Positions 55,214 through 64,000 are shown, numbered from the stretch's first letter. The stretch: DNA of 64,000 nucleotides from Pleomorphovibrio marinus (GCF_003347495.1 NZ_QCXY01000002.1:248001-312000); one strand, 5' to 3'. Made by a program: numbers and translations. Notes: generated by a model from the letters alone, not told the origin.

Positions 55214-55759
55214 TTATTCTTCCGTAATGCTTTCCACCACTATATTGTGGTTGGTATAGATGCAAATATCGGCAGCTATATGTAGGCTTTCTTTTACAAT
55301 TTCTTCCGCGGAGAGCTGAGGGGCATATTTTTTAAGTGCCCTTGCGGCAGCCTGTGCGTACATGCTTCCGGAGCCTATGGTGGCGATCTGATGATCGGGT
55401 TCTATGACATCACCAGTCCCGGAAATGATCAAGATATCCGTGGCATCTGCCACTATCATCATCGCCTCCAATTTACTTAACATCCGGTCTGTTCTCCATT
55501 CCTTGGCCAACTCCACTGCTGCTCGTTTCATGTTGTTGCCAAAAGCAGCTAGTTTTTCTTCAAATTTTTCCAATAGGGTAAAGGCATCGGCAGTAGATCC
55601 TGCGAATCCAGTCAGAATTTTTCCTCCTTGTAGCTTTCGGATTTTGTTCACACTGCTTTTGGCCACGGTGTTTCCCAAAGTTGCTTGCCCATCAGCACCA
55701 ATGGTTACCTGATTCCCCTGTTTAACCGCAACTACGGTTGTTGCTTTTATTCTTTCCAT
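55214..55759 (-). CDS. hslV: ATP-dependent protease proteolytic subunit HslV
   Basis: A 181-residue peptidase subunit of HslUV (ClpQY). The mature N-terminal catalytic Thr follows a short propeptide (MERIKA-TTVVAV). Core motifs GADGQATLGN, GFAGSTADAFTL, AVELAKEWRTDRML, IATIGSGSMYAQAAARAL and CIYTNH are intact. HslU, its ATPase partner, is not in the window. Opposite strand to the preceding cassette. Confidence 0.97.
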   Translation of the reverse strand: MERIKATTVVAVKQGNQVTIGADGQATLGNTVAKSSVNKIRKLQGGKILTGFAGSTADAFTLLEKFEEKLAAFGNNMKRAAVELAKEWRTDRMLSKLEAMMIVADATDILIISGTGDVIEPDHQIATIGSGSMYAQAAARALKKYAPQLSAEEIVKESLHIAADICIYTNHNIVVESITEE

Positions 55760-55801
55760 GTAGAATTTTTATGTCTAGGTTTCAATAACTGTACTAAACG
55801 C

Positions 55802-55828
55802 AAAAAGTCCTAACTTTTAGGACTTTTT
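55802..55828 (-). terminator. Terminator between pdhC and hslV
   Basis: AAAAAGTCCTAA and TTAGGACTTTTT form a 12-bp stem with a 3-base loop. Lying 25 bases beyond the minus-strand pdhC stop, it has the A/T-flanked form of an intrinsic terminator usable on either strand. Confidence 0.85.
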
Positions 55829-55852
55829 GACAGGTATCTATGACTTGCAATA

Positions 55853-57523
55853 TTAAATCAAAAGTCTAACAGGATCTTCTAGCAGTTCCTTTAAGGTTTT
55901 TAGGAAGCCTGATCCAATGGCTCCATCCACTACCCTGTGGTCGCAGGAGAGAGTGACTTTCATTACGTTACCCACTTTCATTTCACCATTTTTCACGATG
56001 ACAGTTTCCTTTATACCCCCAACTGCGAGTATACAGGCATCCGGTGGGTTGATAATGGCAGTAAACTCCTCTATGCCAAACATGCCCAAATTGGAGATGG
56101 TAAAGGTGTTGCCTTCCCAATCCTTGGGTTGTAATTCCTTGTTTTTTGCTTTGCCTGCAAGGGTTTTGGCTTCTTCCGAAATTTGGGAAAGCGACTTACT
56201 GTCCGCAAACCTAATCACAGGTACAAGCAATCCTTCCTCTACGGCCACTGCCATTCCTATATGAACATGGTCATTATAGCGTATTTTGTCCCCAAGCCAA
56301 GCCGAATTGGCCTTTGGATGTTGCTTAAGGGCCGCTGCAACAGCTTTGATCACCATGTCGTTGAAAGAGATTTTGACTGGTGCCACTTCATTCATGCTTT
56401 TTCTTGCGGCGATGGACTTATCCATGTTGATTTCCATGGTGAGGTAGAAGTGAGGTGCAGTGAACTTGCTTTCCGCAAGTCTTTTTGCGATCACTTTCCT
56501 CATTTGGGAAACTTTCTCCTCTTTATATGACTCTTGTCCAAGGGCTGGGCCGGAAGCGGTAGGTGCAGCTTGTGCGGTAGCTGGATCAAAACTTTCAACA
56601 TCCCTTTTCACGATACGGCCACCTTCTCCACTGCCTTCTACTTGCCGAATGTCTATGCCCTTTTCTTCCGCTATCTTTTTGGCTAAGGGAGATGCTTTCA
56701 CTCTGCCATTGTCAGTACTGCTACTGCTAGAAGTAGTAGCCTTTTTCTCCGAAGCCGAGGTTTTGGAGGAGTCTTCTTTTTCCTCTTTTTTCTCCGAGGA
56801 GTCTTTCGAGGGACTTTCGGTATCTCCACTTTCTGATTTTTGCTTATGGGCCTCAATCAGTTTTTTGTAGTCTGCGTCTTTTTCACCGATCACAGCTATT
56901 ACCCCATCTACTTCTACGGAATCTCCCTCTTCTACACCGATATACAAAAGGACACCATCTTCATAGGACTCTAGCTCCATGGTTGCTTTGTCGGTTTCCA
57001 CTTCGGCTAGAATATCACCTGATTTCACCTCGTCTCCTACTTTCTTTTGCCAGGAGGCAATGGTACCTTCCTGCATGGTATCACTCATTTTTGGCATGGT
57101 GATCAGGGTTGCAGCTATATCGGAGGTGTCAATTTTTTCTTTCTTATTCTCTTCCTTATCCTCTTTCTTATCCTTACTTTCCTTATCGGGAGTTTTCTCA
57201 GTTTTGGAATCTGATTTTTCTTCTTCTTTTTTACCGTTCCCGCCTCCGCTTTTTATTTCTTCAAGGAGGTCGTCGATATTTTCGTCTTTTTCTCCCAGAA
57301 TGGCGATCACACCATTTACGGGTACAGCGTCTTTTTCTTCCACACCTATGTGAAGCAAAACCCCTTCATCGTACGATTCCAGTTCCATGGTGGCCTTGTC
57401 GGTTTCCACTTCTGCAATTACGTCTCCGGCTTTTACTTCATCACCTACTTTTTTCAACCACTGCGCGATCACCCCTTCCTCCATGGTGTCGCTCATTTTG
57501 GGCATTCGTATTATCTCGGCCAT
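55853..57523 (-). CDS. Pyruvate dehydrogenase E2, dihydrolipoamide acetyltransferase
   Basis: A 556-residue E2 subunit transferring acetyl groups to CoA in pyruvate oxidation. Two lipoyl domains each carry ETDKATMELESY, separated by Lys/Glu/Ser-rich low-complexity linkers. A peripheral subunit-binding domain (ASPLAKKIAEEKGIDIRQVEGSGEGGRIVKRDVESF) and a C-terminal catalytic domain with active-site HRVVDG follow. E1 and E3 genes are not adjacent. Similar catalytic cores occur in branched-chain E2, but the two-lipoyl layout favours pyruvate. Confidence 0.93.
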   Translation of the reverse strand: MAEIIRMPKMSDTMEEGVIAQWLKKVGDEVKAGDVIAEVETDKATMELESYDEGVLLHIGVEEKDAVPVNGVIAILGEKDENIDDLLEEIKSGGGNGKKEEEKSDSKTEKTPDKESKDKKEDKEENKKEKIDTSDIAATLITMPKMSDTMQEGTIASWQKKVGDEVKSGDILAEVETDKATMELESYEDGVLLYIGVEEGDSVEVDGVIAVIGEKDADYKKLIEAHKQKSESGDTESPSKDSSEKKEEKEDSSKTSASEKKATTSSSSSTDNGRVKASPLAKKIAEEKGIDIRQVEGSGEGGRIVKRDVESFDPATAQAAPTASGPALGQESYKEEKVSQMRKVIAKRLAESKFTAPHFYLTMEINMDKSIAARKSMNEVAPVKISFNDMVIKAVAAALKQHPKANSAWLGDKIRYNDHVHIGMAVAVEEGLLVPVIRFADSKSLSQISEEAKTLAGKAKNKELQPKDWEGNTFTISNLGMFGIEEFTAIINPPDACILAVGGIKETVIVKNGEMKVGNVMKVTLSCDHRVVDGAIGSGFLKTLKELLEDPVRLLI

Positions 57524-57644
57524 AAGTTATTTCGTTCGCATTCTTAAATTCGCAATTCAAAAATAGTTCATTAATATCTTTATTCAAATTTAACATTGGT
57601 ATTTTCGCGCGGAGCGGAAGGAGCCAAATGGTCAATAAATAAAA

Positions 57645-58604
57645 ATGCCTCTCATAAAAAATCAAAATTATGTGCCTTCAAGGTGGATGTTTAATGGGCA
57701 TCTGCAAACGATTGTTCCGGCAATTTGGAGAAGGCCCTCACTCTTACCATTTGAAAGAGAAAGGATTAGTACCCCCGACGGTGATTTTTTGGATTTGGAT
57801 TGGCTTCGGCAGGGCAGTAGCAGACTAGTGATAATAAGCCATGGTTTGGAGGGGAACAGCCGAAGGCCCTATATGCAAGGTATGGCTAAGTTTTTTTTCG
57901 AACGAGGTTGGGACGTGCTTTCTTGGAATTTTAGAGGGTGCAGTGGAGAGTTGAATCTACAACCTTATTTTTACCATTCTGGTGCCAGCAATGATTTATC
58001 CACGGTGGTGGAGTATGCTGCTCCCCAATATACTTTGCTATCGCTGGTGGGCTTTAGCCTGGGGGGCAATATGACCCTGAAGTATTTTGGGGAACCGCAT
58101 CCTTTTCAGTCCAAAATCCATAGGGGTGTGGCCATTTCAGTGCCCTTGGATTTGTCTTCTTCCTGCGACAAAATTTCCAAACCCGAAAATCGCATCTATT
58201 CGTGGAGGTTCTTAAAATCACTCAAGGCAAAAATTGTGGCTAAGGCTGCGAATTTTCCGGACCAAATACCCCTGGAACCATTGGCAAGGGTAAGGGATAT
58301 CAAAACTTTTGATGATATTTACACTGGCCCTATGCATGGTTTTCGGGGAGCAAAGGATTACTATGCCAAGTGCTCCTCTCTCCATTTCCTTAGGAAAATA
58401 AACCACAAAGTATTGATAATGAGTGCTAAAAATGACCCTTTCTTAAGCCCTTCCTGCTACCCCGAGAAGTTGGGGGAGGAATTGGAAAATGTATTTATGG
58501 AATTCCCAGAATATGGGGGGCATGTGGGATTCAGTCCAGCAGGGTGGAAGGGGGCTTTTTGGTCCGAAATCAGGGCATTTGAATTTATCAACGAGGTTGG
58601 GTAA
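57645..58604 (+). CDS. YheT-family alpha/beta hydrolase
   Basis: A 319-residue hydrolase. Nucleophile Ser in LVGFSLGGNMTLKYFGE, oxyanion region VIISHGLEGNSRRPYMQG, RGCSGELN and a C-terminal catalytic His region FPEYGGHVGFSPAG. This is the layout of the YheT/ABHD1-3 family, esterases or lipases of uncertain substrate. Divergent from pdhC; possibly the first of a pair with the HMCES gene. Confidence 0.9.
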   Translation: MPLIKNQNYVPSRWMFNGHLQTIVPAIWRRPSLLPFERERISTPDGDFLDLDWLRQGSSRLVIISHGLEGNSRRPYMQGMAKFFFERGWDVLSWNFRGCSGELNLQPYFYHSGASNDLSTVVEYAAPQYTLLSLVGFSLGGNMTLKYFGEPHPFQSKIHRGVAISVPLDLSSSCDKISKPENRIYSWRFLKSLKAKIVAKAANFPDQIPLEPLARVRDIKTFDDIYTGPMHGFRGAKDYYAKCSSLHFLRKINHKVLIMSAKNDPFLSPSCYPEKLGEELENVFMEFPEYGGHVGFSPAGWKGAFWSEIRAFEFINEVG

Positions 58605-58636
58605 CTTACGGGGAATAAATACGGAAAAGACAACCT

Positions 58637-59335
58637 ATGTGTGGAAGATATTCATTAGCCAAAAGCAAATTGGAGCTGGAAGCTCGCTTTGAGGCGGAAA
58701 TGCTTGACGACTTTAAACCCCGGTATAATATTGCCCCAACCCAGCTTGTTCCTGTAGTTACTTCCGACAGCCCTAAAGGTTTTTCGTATTTCTATTGGGG
58801 CATCACCCCACAATTTGCAAAGAATAAGCCTGTTTCACAGAAGTTGATCAATGCAAGGTCAGAAACAGTAGCAGAGAAAGCTTCATTTAGGAATGCATTT
58901 AAAAACCACAGGTGCCTGGTTCCGGCTGATGGGTTTTATGAATGGAAAAAAGTTGGGAAAAAGATGAAGATTCCATATCGATTTACCATGATGGATGAGA
59001 AACTTTTTTCCTTTGCGGGCATCTGGGAGGAGTTTGAAACCCAGGAAGGAGATATTGCCCATACTTTTTTGATCCTAACTACCATGCCCAACAATTTGGT
59101 TGGAGAAGTACACGACAGGATGCCTGTGATATTGCCTTCAGAACAAGAGGAAAAATGGCTGGATTCGCAAACCAGTGAGGAAGAATTACTTGGGATGCTC
59201 TCTACCTATCCTGAGGAGCAAATGATTTCCTACACGGTGTCACCGATGGTGAATCAAGTAGCCAATGATACCCCCTATGTGTTGCGAAAAACCATGCCTA
59301 TGGATCAATTTGGTAATTACACGTTATTTGGATAA
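58637..59335 (+). CDS. HMCES/YedK SOS response-associated protein
   Basis: A 232-residue protein with the catalytic N-terminal Cys2 after Met removal (MCGRYS), which forms a thiazolidine link with abasic sites in single-stranded DNA. Other conserved parts are RYNIAPTQLVPV, WGITPQFA, NARSETVAEKASFRNAFKNHRCLVPADGFYEW and VHDRMPVIL with catalytic His. It shields abasic sites during replication. No LexA box is evident upstream. The dispersed repeat begins just after its stop. Confidence 0.95.
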   Translation: MCGRYSLAKSKLELEARFEAEMLDDFKPRYNIAPTQLVPVVTSDSPKGFSYFYWGITPQFAKNKPVSQKLINARSETVAEKASFRNAFKNHRCLVPADGFYEWKKVGKKMKIPYRFTMMDEKLFSFAGIWEEFETQEGDIAHTFLILTTMPNNLVGEVHDRMPVILPSEQEEKWLDSQTSEEELLGMLSTYPEEQMISYTVSPMVNQVANDTPYVLRKTMPMDQFGNYTLFG

Positions 59336-59336
59336 T

Positions 59337-59538
59337 ATGAAATCGAGCCTGTCCTGACGGCAGTCAGGGCATCACGAGCACGTCACACACTGGGATGCCC
59401 CGATAGCTATCGGGGAGATGCGAGATTCCCCCGAAATAAATTCCCCGAAACGAGTTCGGGGCAGGCAGGGACAGGCTCCCGAAGCGAGTTCGGGGCAGGC
59501 TATATGACCGCTAAAAAGAAATTATAAACATATGAAAC
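59337..59538. repeat. Dispersed hairpin-rich intergenic repeat, copy 2
   Basis: A 202-base copy of the element at 18026-18192, longer by extra hairpins: the perfect palindrome ccccgatagctatcgggg and a second cccgaagcgagttcggg. It begins atgaaatcgagcctg 2 bases after the HMCES stop and its catatgaaac end contains the ATG of the MBL gene (59532). Confidence 0.88.
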
Positions 59539-60422
59539 TATTGGATCTGGAATTTTTGGAGGCGAAACAGGTAATAGGGAGCTATTTGATTCCTGGAGAG
59601 GATGGGAACATTTTGGTAGAAACCGGCCCGGAGACCACCTGGACTCATATGGTGCAAGCATTAAAAGAAGAGGGTATAGGCCTTAAGGACATTAAACACG
59701 TACTACTTACCCACATTCATTTCGACCACGCGGGTGCAGCTTGGAAATTTGCAGAAGCGGGAGCTAAAATATATGTACATCCTGTAGGCTTGCCCCACCT
59801 TGCCTCGCCTGAGAAGTTGTGGAATTCTGCCTCCAAAATTTATGGAGAGGATATGGATAGGCTTTGGGGAAAAATGGCCCCTATCGCCAAAGACAAACTA
59901 GAGGGTGTAGAACATGGGCAGACCCTAAAAGTGAGTGGGCAAGAATTTAGGTGTTGGCATACTCCAGGACATGCGGTACACCACATAGCCTGGCAATGGG
60001 GAGATACGCTCTTTACAGGTGATGTAGCAGGGGTGCGAATTTCGGATGGGCCAGTGGTACCCCCTTGCCCCCCTCCTGACATTAATCTGGCCGATTGGTC
60101 TAATTCCTTGCAGTTGATTCGGGAAATAGCTCCCCAAACCCTGTGTCTCACCCATTTTGGGCAAGTCACTGAAATCGAGCCACATTTAAAATCTTTGGAG
60201 AAGATGATGGAGGACTGGGCGCTTTGGATGAAGCGGCATTTTGACCAGGGTACCCCAATGGAGGAGGTTACCCAGTCATTTATGGTTTATACTGAGCTAC
60301 AGATGAAAGAAATGGGAGTGGCAAAGGAATTGAGGCAATGTTATGAATATGCCAACCCAAGTTGGATGTCAGTGGCTGGTTTAATGAGATATTGGAGGCT
60401 AAAGGAGGAAGGGAGGATTTGA
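59532..60422 (+). CDS. MBL-fold metallohydrolase
   Basis: A 296-residue metallo-beta-lactamase-fold hydrolase. Metal-binding motif LLTHIHFDHAGAAWKF, further His in WHTPGHAVHHIAW and Asp in LFTGDVAG, and CLTHFG. Members include thioesterases and glyoxalase II-like enzymes; no substrate can be given. Its start codon lies in the tail of the dispersed repeat; a repeat-derived promoter or leader is possible. Confidence 0.92.
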   Translation: MKLLDLEFLEAKQVIGSYLIPGEDGNILVETGPETTWTHMVQALKEEGIGLKDIKHVLLTHIHFDHAGAAWKFAEAGAKIYVHPVGLPHLASPEKLWNSASKIYGEDMDRLWGKMAPIAKDKLEGVEHGQTLKVSGQEFRCWHTPGHAVHHIAWQWGDTLFTGDVAGVRISDGPVVPPCPPPDINLADWSNSLQLIREIAPQTLCLTHFGQVTEIEPHLKSLEKMMEDWALWMKRHFDQGTPMEEVTQSFMVYTELQMKEMGVAKELRQCYEYANPSWMSVAGLMRYWRLKEEGRI

Positions 60423-60471
60423 TTTAGGTCGGATAAAAGGAATGTGAATTACAGGGATTAATGTAAAAGCA

Positions 60472-61467
60472 ATGATAAAGTCAAAAATAACAGGCTTAGG
60501 GAGGTATCTCCCGGAACGCGTGGTCACTAACAATGAAATATCCACCATGATGGATACTAACCATGGTTGGATAGTGGAAAGAACAGGTATAGAGGAAAGA
60601 AGGTGGTTTACTCCAGGTAAGGAGACCGTAAACTCTATGGCAGCTGAAGCTTCTAAAATGGCAATCAAAGATGCTGGAATTTCTACTGAGGAAATTGATT
60701 TTATTATCTTTGCCACTATCACTCCTGATTACTTTCTTCCCGGTAATGGTGTTTTGTTGCAACGTGAATTGGGTTTACAAGGGATTGGCGCATTGGATGT
60801 CAGAAATGCCTGTTCAGGCTTCATTTATGCCTTGTCCATTGCAGATCAGTTTATAAAAACAGGAATGTATGGCTCTATTTTGGTGGTAGGTGCAGAAATC
60901 CAATCCTCTGCCCTGGACAAAAGCGACAGGGGCAGATCCAGCGCGGTCATTTTTGCAGATGGGGCGGGTGCTGCTATTGTGCAGGCAAGCAATGGCGAGG
61001 AAGGCATCCTTTCTACGCATTTACATGCAGATGGTGATTATGCTGAGGAATTGTATGTACGGGATCCCGGTAGTAGTAGGAAGACCCGTATTTCTGAAGA
61101 ATTAATTGAGGAAGGAGGTTTCAACTTGTTTATGAATGGCAATGCCGTATTTAAACATGCAATAGTCAAATTTCATGAGGTGATCATGGAGGCCTTGGAT
61201 GCCAATGGGTATAAGCCCGAACAGCTTGACCTTTTGATTCCTCACCAAGCTAATTTGAGGATAAGCCAATTTATTCAGGAAAGACTAAAGCTTCCGGACC
61301 ACAAAGTCTATAATAATATCATGAAACTCGGAAACACCACAGCGGCCACAATCCCTATTGCGATGAGTGAGGCCAAAGACTCAGGAAGATTGAGTTCCGG
61401 GAACCTGGTTTGTTTGGCAGCCTTCGGCAGTGGGTTTGCCTGGGGATCTGCTTTGTTGAGGTTTTGA
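60472..61467 (+). CDS. fabH: 3-oxoacyl-ACP synthase III
   Basis: A 331-residue KAS III starting fatty-acid synthesis by condensing an acyl-CoA primer with malonyl-ACP. Active-site Cys114 in VRNACSGFIYAL, catalytic His in LLIPHQANLRI and Asn in GNTTAATIPIA complete the Cys-His-Asn triad. The start ATG at 60472 is the first of the KSKITGLGRYLP opening. In branched-chain-fatty-acid bacteria it takes 2-oxo-acid-derived primers. It is followed by a hypothetical gene starting 3 bases later. Confidence 0.95.
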   Translation: MIKSKITGLGRYLPERVVTNNEISTMMDTNHGWIVERTGIEERRWFTPGKETVNSMAAEASKMAIKDAGISTEEIDFIIFATITPDYFLPGNGVLLQRELGLQGIGALDVRNACSGFIYALSIADQFIKTGMYGSILVVGAEIQSSALDKSDRGRSSAVIFADGAGAAIVQASNGEEGILSTHLHADGDYAEELYVRDPGSSRKTRISEELIEEGGFNLFMNGNAVFKHAIVKFHEVIMEALDANGYKPEQLDLLIPHQANLRISQFIQERLKLPDHKVYNNIMKLGNTTAATIPIAMSEAKDSGRLSSGNLVCLAAFGSGFAWGSALLRF

Positions 61468-61469
61468 CG

Positions 61470-62093
61470 ATGGGAAAACTGGAGTTTCAGGAAGAAGGAT
61501 TCTGGGAGGAATGTTTGCAAATTATGGCTGACCCCGGCCTATTTGTCAAAATTAACCGTTCCAAGAAGTGTTTTATCCATATGTTCAGTGAGATTTCCAA
61601 CCAACTTTCCGAATATAAGTTGGAAAAATGGCACAGTATCTCTCGGGGAACCAAGGTAAGCCAAGGTAATTCCCTACAGCTATGTCCTTATCAAGTTTTG
61701 GATGTGGTTAGGGATTTTAATCCCCATTCGGGATTAAACATTAGGGCCTTAAACTGGTGGGGAAGGGGTATCTACCTTTTTCTTTTTTTAGGGAAAGAAA
61801 CGGCAATTAACTTCTCGAAATCACCTAAATCTTTGTTTTTCAACCACCTCCAAAATCGGGGTTTTCATCTCGCTTTAACGGATTCACCTTGGGATTACCA
61901 GGCAATTGTAGATGAGGGTCAAGCAAAACTGGTAGATACACCCGAAGAAGCAAGTGAATTTGCAATTCTGCATGGGCATATTCAAGTATTTAAAAGGTTA
62001 CCTTATAAAAAGGACTTAATGTCCACGCAATCTGATATTTTCCAAGAAATAGTGGATTTAGGAAATGTGATCGGAGATAACGGGTTTCGCTAA
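61470..62093 (+). CDS. Hypothetical protein downstream of fabH
   Basis: A 207-residue cytosolic protein starting MGKLEFQEEGFWEECLQIMADPG, 2 bases after the fabH stop, so co-transcribed with it. No motif recognised; Phe-, Trp- and Lys-rich with helices near both ends and VDTPEEASEFAILHGHIQVFKRL in the C-terminal half. The frame is open upstream to 61410 but that part overlaps fabH. Function unknown; a lipid-related link to fabH is only contextual. Confidence 0.7.
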   Translation: MGKLEFQEEGFWEECLQIMADPGLFVKINRSKKCFIHMFSEISNQLSEYKLEKWHSISRGTKVSQGNSLQLCPYQVLDVVRDFNPHSGLNIRALNWWGRGIYLFLFLGKETAINFSKSPKSLFFNHLQNRGFHLALTDSPWDYQAIVDEGQAKLVDTPEEASEFAILHGHIQVFKRLPYKKDLMSTQSDIFQEIVDLGNVIGDNGFR

Positions 62094-62252
62094 AAAGGCA
62101 CTAATTTTTGAAATTGTAAGGAGATTTCAATCAAAACCTAGTATTTTCAGGTTATTCAAAAGAGAATGCATGTTTTTTTAATTCCTAAAAAGTAAATTGG
62201 AACCAAGTTTGTAATCTTTCGTAAGGTTTAAATATATCCACCAAAAAAATCT

Positions 62253-63833
62253 ATGAAATTCCTTCTGGCAATTATTTCATCAACATTCTTTTTAACCACT
62301 GCTTTCGGTCAAGGTCAAGCAGTAAATATCTACAATAAAGACTCCACTTTGATGGGTACTGGCGTAATGGTGAACAACAAAATGGATGGGTTATGGAAAT
62401 TTACCAATCCAAAGACCAATACGCTCATTCAGCAGGGGACATTCCAGGATGGTGTAAGGGATGGGCAATGGGCAACCTACCATCCAAACAACCAAAGGCA
62501 CATTGTGGTGGAATACAGGAACAACAAGATGAATGGGTCGTTCAGGGAATTTGACAGAGATGGAGCCCTAATCAAAGATGCCGTATATCAGGACAGCATA
62601 CTTGTAGGGCCATATAAAGAATATTATGGAAAGACCGGGAGACCCAGTTTTGTAGACCCTACGCAAGTTAAGACAGAGGGTAGATATGATAATGGTAAAC
62701 GAGATGGTGAATGGGTTTCTTATTATGAAAACGGAGAGGTAGCCTTGAGGCAAAGCTATAAGGCCGGTAAAAAGAGTGGGAACTATAGGGAATACTCCCC
62801 TTACGGTGAATTAATTCTGGAGGCCAACTACGAAGATGACAGGCCTCATGGGGAATTTATAAGGTATAGTGGGAATAAAAGGACCCTTGAAGAGGGTACC
62901 TACGAAAGGGGGAGACGGGTAGGTGAATGGATAAGCTATTTTCCAGATACCAATATCAAGGAGTCGGAAAGGACCTATGATAATAATGGGAACAAAACTG
63001 GCGAATGGACTTACTATTATGAAAATCGTAGAACGGCTAGAATTGAGAAATATGAAAACAATATTCCGGTAGGTACATGGGAAGAATTTTTTCCCAATCG
63101 GAATTTGGCAAAAAAGACGACATATGTGCTAGGTGTCCCTGATGGCGAATACATAGAAAATCACAGCAATGGGAACCCCTCGGTAAGAGGAGAATATCAA
63201 AATGGAATGAAAATAGGGGTATGGAGAAACTACTTCCCTGAGGGCAATCTTTACTCCATTGGAGAATATCGAAATGACCTGAAAACAGGGTTATGGAAGT
63301 ATTTTAACAGAATAGGGATATTAATTGCAGAAGGACAGTATCTTTTGGGCAATGAAACCGGGCAGTGGTTTTATTTTTATGATGGAGGACAACTTAAATC
63401 TGTTGGAAGTTATTTTCTGGGGCAAGAAGACGGAACCTGGGGTTTATTCTATGACAATAAGCAACTTACCCAAGAAGAAGAGTGGAGTTTTGGGCGCTTG
63501 TTAAACGTAAGCGAATACAATAACTATGATGGTACTCAGCAACTCGATGCAGGTACGTTGGAAGATGGGGAAGGAACCAGGATTACCTACTATATTAATG
63601 GAAGAAAAGAATCTGAAGGCAGCTATAAAAATGGCAAACCGGATGGAACGTGGAAATATTACCATGATAACGGCAGGCTTGCTTCTGAGGGTAAAATGGA
63701 AGACGGCAAAAAAGAAGGAGCCTGGAAATATTACAGCCGTTCCGGAAACTTGGAGGACATAATAAACTTTAAGGACGATGAACCTGTGCAAGAAGAAGAA
63801 GAGGAGGAACTTAGGTTTCAAAATTTTGAATAA
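62253..63833 (+). CDS. MORN/YwqK-repeat exported protein
   Basis: A 526-residue secreted protein: signal peptide MKFLLAIISSTFFLTTAFGQ, then at least 15 YwqK/MORN-2 type repeats of about 23 residues (G-x-W-x-x-Y-x-x-x-x-G, for example GEWVSYYENGEVALRQSYKAGKKSGNY and GTWKYYHDNGRLASEG), and an acidic tail EEEEEEL. Proteins of this repeat are often labelled as antitoxins in databases on the basis of one member; no toxin gene is adjacent, so that label is not justified here. Probably a surface or envelope scaffold. Confidence 0.88.
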   Translation: MKFLLAIISSTFFLTTAFGQGQAVNIYNKDSTLMGTGVMVNNKMDGLWKFTNPKTNTLIQQGTFQDGVRDGQWATYHPNNQRHIVVEYRNNKMNGSFREFDRDGALIKDAVYQDSILVGPYKEYYGKTGRPSFVDPTQVKTEGRYDNGKRDGEWVSYYENGEVALRQSYKAGKKSGNYREYSPYGELILEANYEDDRPHGEFIRYSGNKRTLEEGTYERGRRVGEWISYFPDTNIKESERTYDNNGNKTGEWTYYYENRRTARIEKYENNIPVGTWEEFFPNRNLAKKTTYVLGVPDGEYIENHSNGNPSVRGEYQNGMKIGVWRNYFPEGNLYSIGEYRNDLKTGLWKYFNRIGILIAEGQYLLGNETGQWFYFYDGGQLKSVGSYFLGQEDGTWGLFYDNKQLTQEEEWSFGRLLNVSEYNNYDGTQQLDAGTLEDGEGTRITYYINGRKESEGSYKNGKPDGTWKYYHDNGRLASEGKMEDGKKEGAWKYYSRSGNLEDIINFKDDEPVQEEEEEELRFQNFE

Positions 63834-63877
63834 TCCAAAACATAAAGTGTGGTTTATGGGTTTTAAAATAAAAAATT

Positions 63878-64000
63878 ATGTTTGGTTTATTTAAGAAAAA
63901 GTCAGAAAAAGATAAATTGTCAGAACAATATAGAAAGCTGTTGGAAAAAGCCCACAAGGTATCCCACTCGGACAGAACCGAGGCTGATAAAATCACTGCT
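63878..64000 (+). CDS. Lacal_2735-family small protein, 3' end outside the window
   Basis: The first 41 residues, beginning MFGLFKKKSEKDKLSEQYRKLLEKAHKVSHSDRTEADKI, match the short Bacteroidota Lacal_2735 family (normally about 55-60 residues, function unknown): a hydrophobic MFGLFKKK start and a charged helix. The gene is cut by the window edge. It starts 44 bases after the YwqK-repeat protein on the same strand. Confidence 0.75.
   Translation, partial: MFGLFKKKSEKDKLSEQYRKLLEKAHKVSHSDRTEADKITA

Noticed and set aside
62253-63833. Toxin-antitoxin module
   Set aside because: YwqK-repeat resemblance alone is weak; the protein is exported and no toxin gene is adjacent.

Overview
This 64 kb window looks like chromosome from an aerobic, probably marine or soil Bacteroidota bacterium of the Cyclobacteriaceae type (Cyclobacterium/Algoriphagus/Echinicola relatives). 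The evidence is the gene content: a Bacteroidota-type NusB, detached atpD-atpC, a Nudix-type AraR regulator, YbbR/YajC/CoaE neighbours, PSD1-DUF1501 genes and a Lacal_2735-family protein. TAnnTTTG-like -7 promoter boxes and moderate G+C fit the same assignment. Taxonomy is inferred from protein families only; no rRNA or tRNA gene was seen.

Layout. 1-4.5 kb: end of an FG-GAP repeat protein, then an SxtJ-like / SxtK-like (DUF5989) / carbamoyltransferase trio and a GH28-like protein. 4.5-9.7 kb: hypothetical envelope proteins, an LVIVD-repeat lipoprotein and a Tat-exported enolase-superfamily dehydratase. 9.9-20.2 kb: mostly housekeeping genes (ABC exporter half, leucine dehydrogenase, nusB-ytxH-DUF1573-yajC-ybbR-coaE, NlpC/P60, atpD-atpC). 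20.4-25.6 kb: a minus-strand operon of PSD1 cytochrome-c-like protein, DUF1501 protein and a small Cys-rich protein. 26-29.2 kb: an L-arabinose locus (Nudix AraR-like regulator, araD, araA). 29.2-34.6 kb: an FKBP isomerase, then an NtrC-type regulator and histidine kinase behind a good sigma-54 promoter, an LpxH-like phosphatase and a glycosyltransferase. 34.8-39.4 kb: GH63/MGH1-like glucosidase, rnhB, a lipoprotein and a cupin. 40-46 kb: a complete RND tripartite efflux operon. 46-48.7 kb: a zinc-ribbon gene divergent from ssb, then a 1.3 kb nested tandem repeat array with no gene. 48.7-50.2 kb: G+C-rich aldo/keto reductase and Dabb genes. 50.5-55.1 kb: an A+T-rich four-gene McrBC-like cassette, the best candidate for an unusual defence system. 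55.2-64 kb: housekeeping (hslV, pdhC, YheT hydrolase, HMCES/YedK, MBL hydrolase, fabH), a hypothetical, a MORN/YwqK-repeat protein and the start of a Lacal_2735 gene.

The most interesting features are: (1) the translationally coupled cassette of Zn-ribbon protein, stand-alone COG3440-type N-terminal domain without HNH nuclease, DUF3578-McrB AAA+ protein and DUF2357/McrC nuclease with an extra C-terminal domain; (2) the nested palindromic tandem repeat next to ssb; (3) a dispersed hairpin-rich repeat present at about 18.1 and 59.4 kb, whose second copy runs into the start codon of a metallohydrolase; (4) an apparently autoregulated sigma-54 promoter with an upstream dyad; (5) the saxitoxin-like SxtJ/K/I arrangement.
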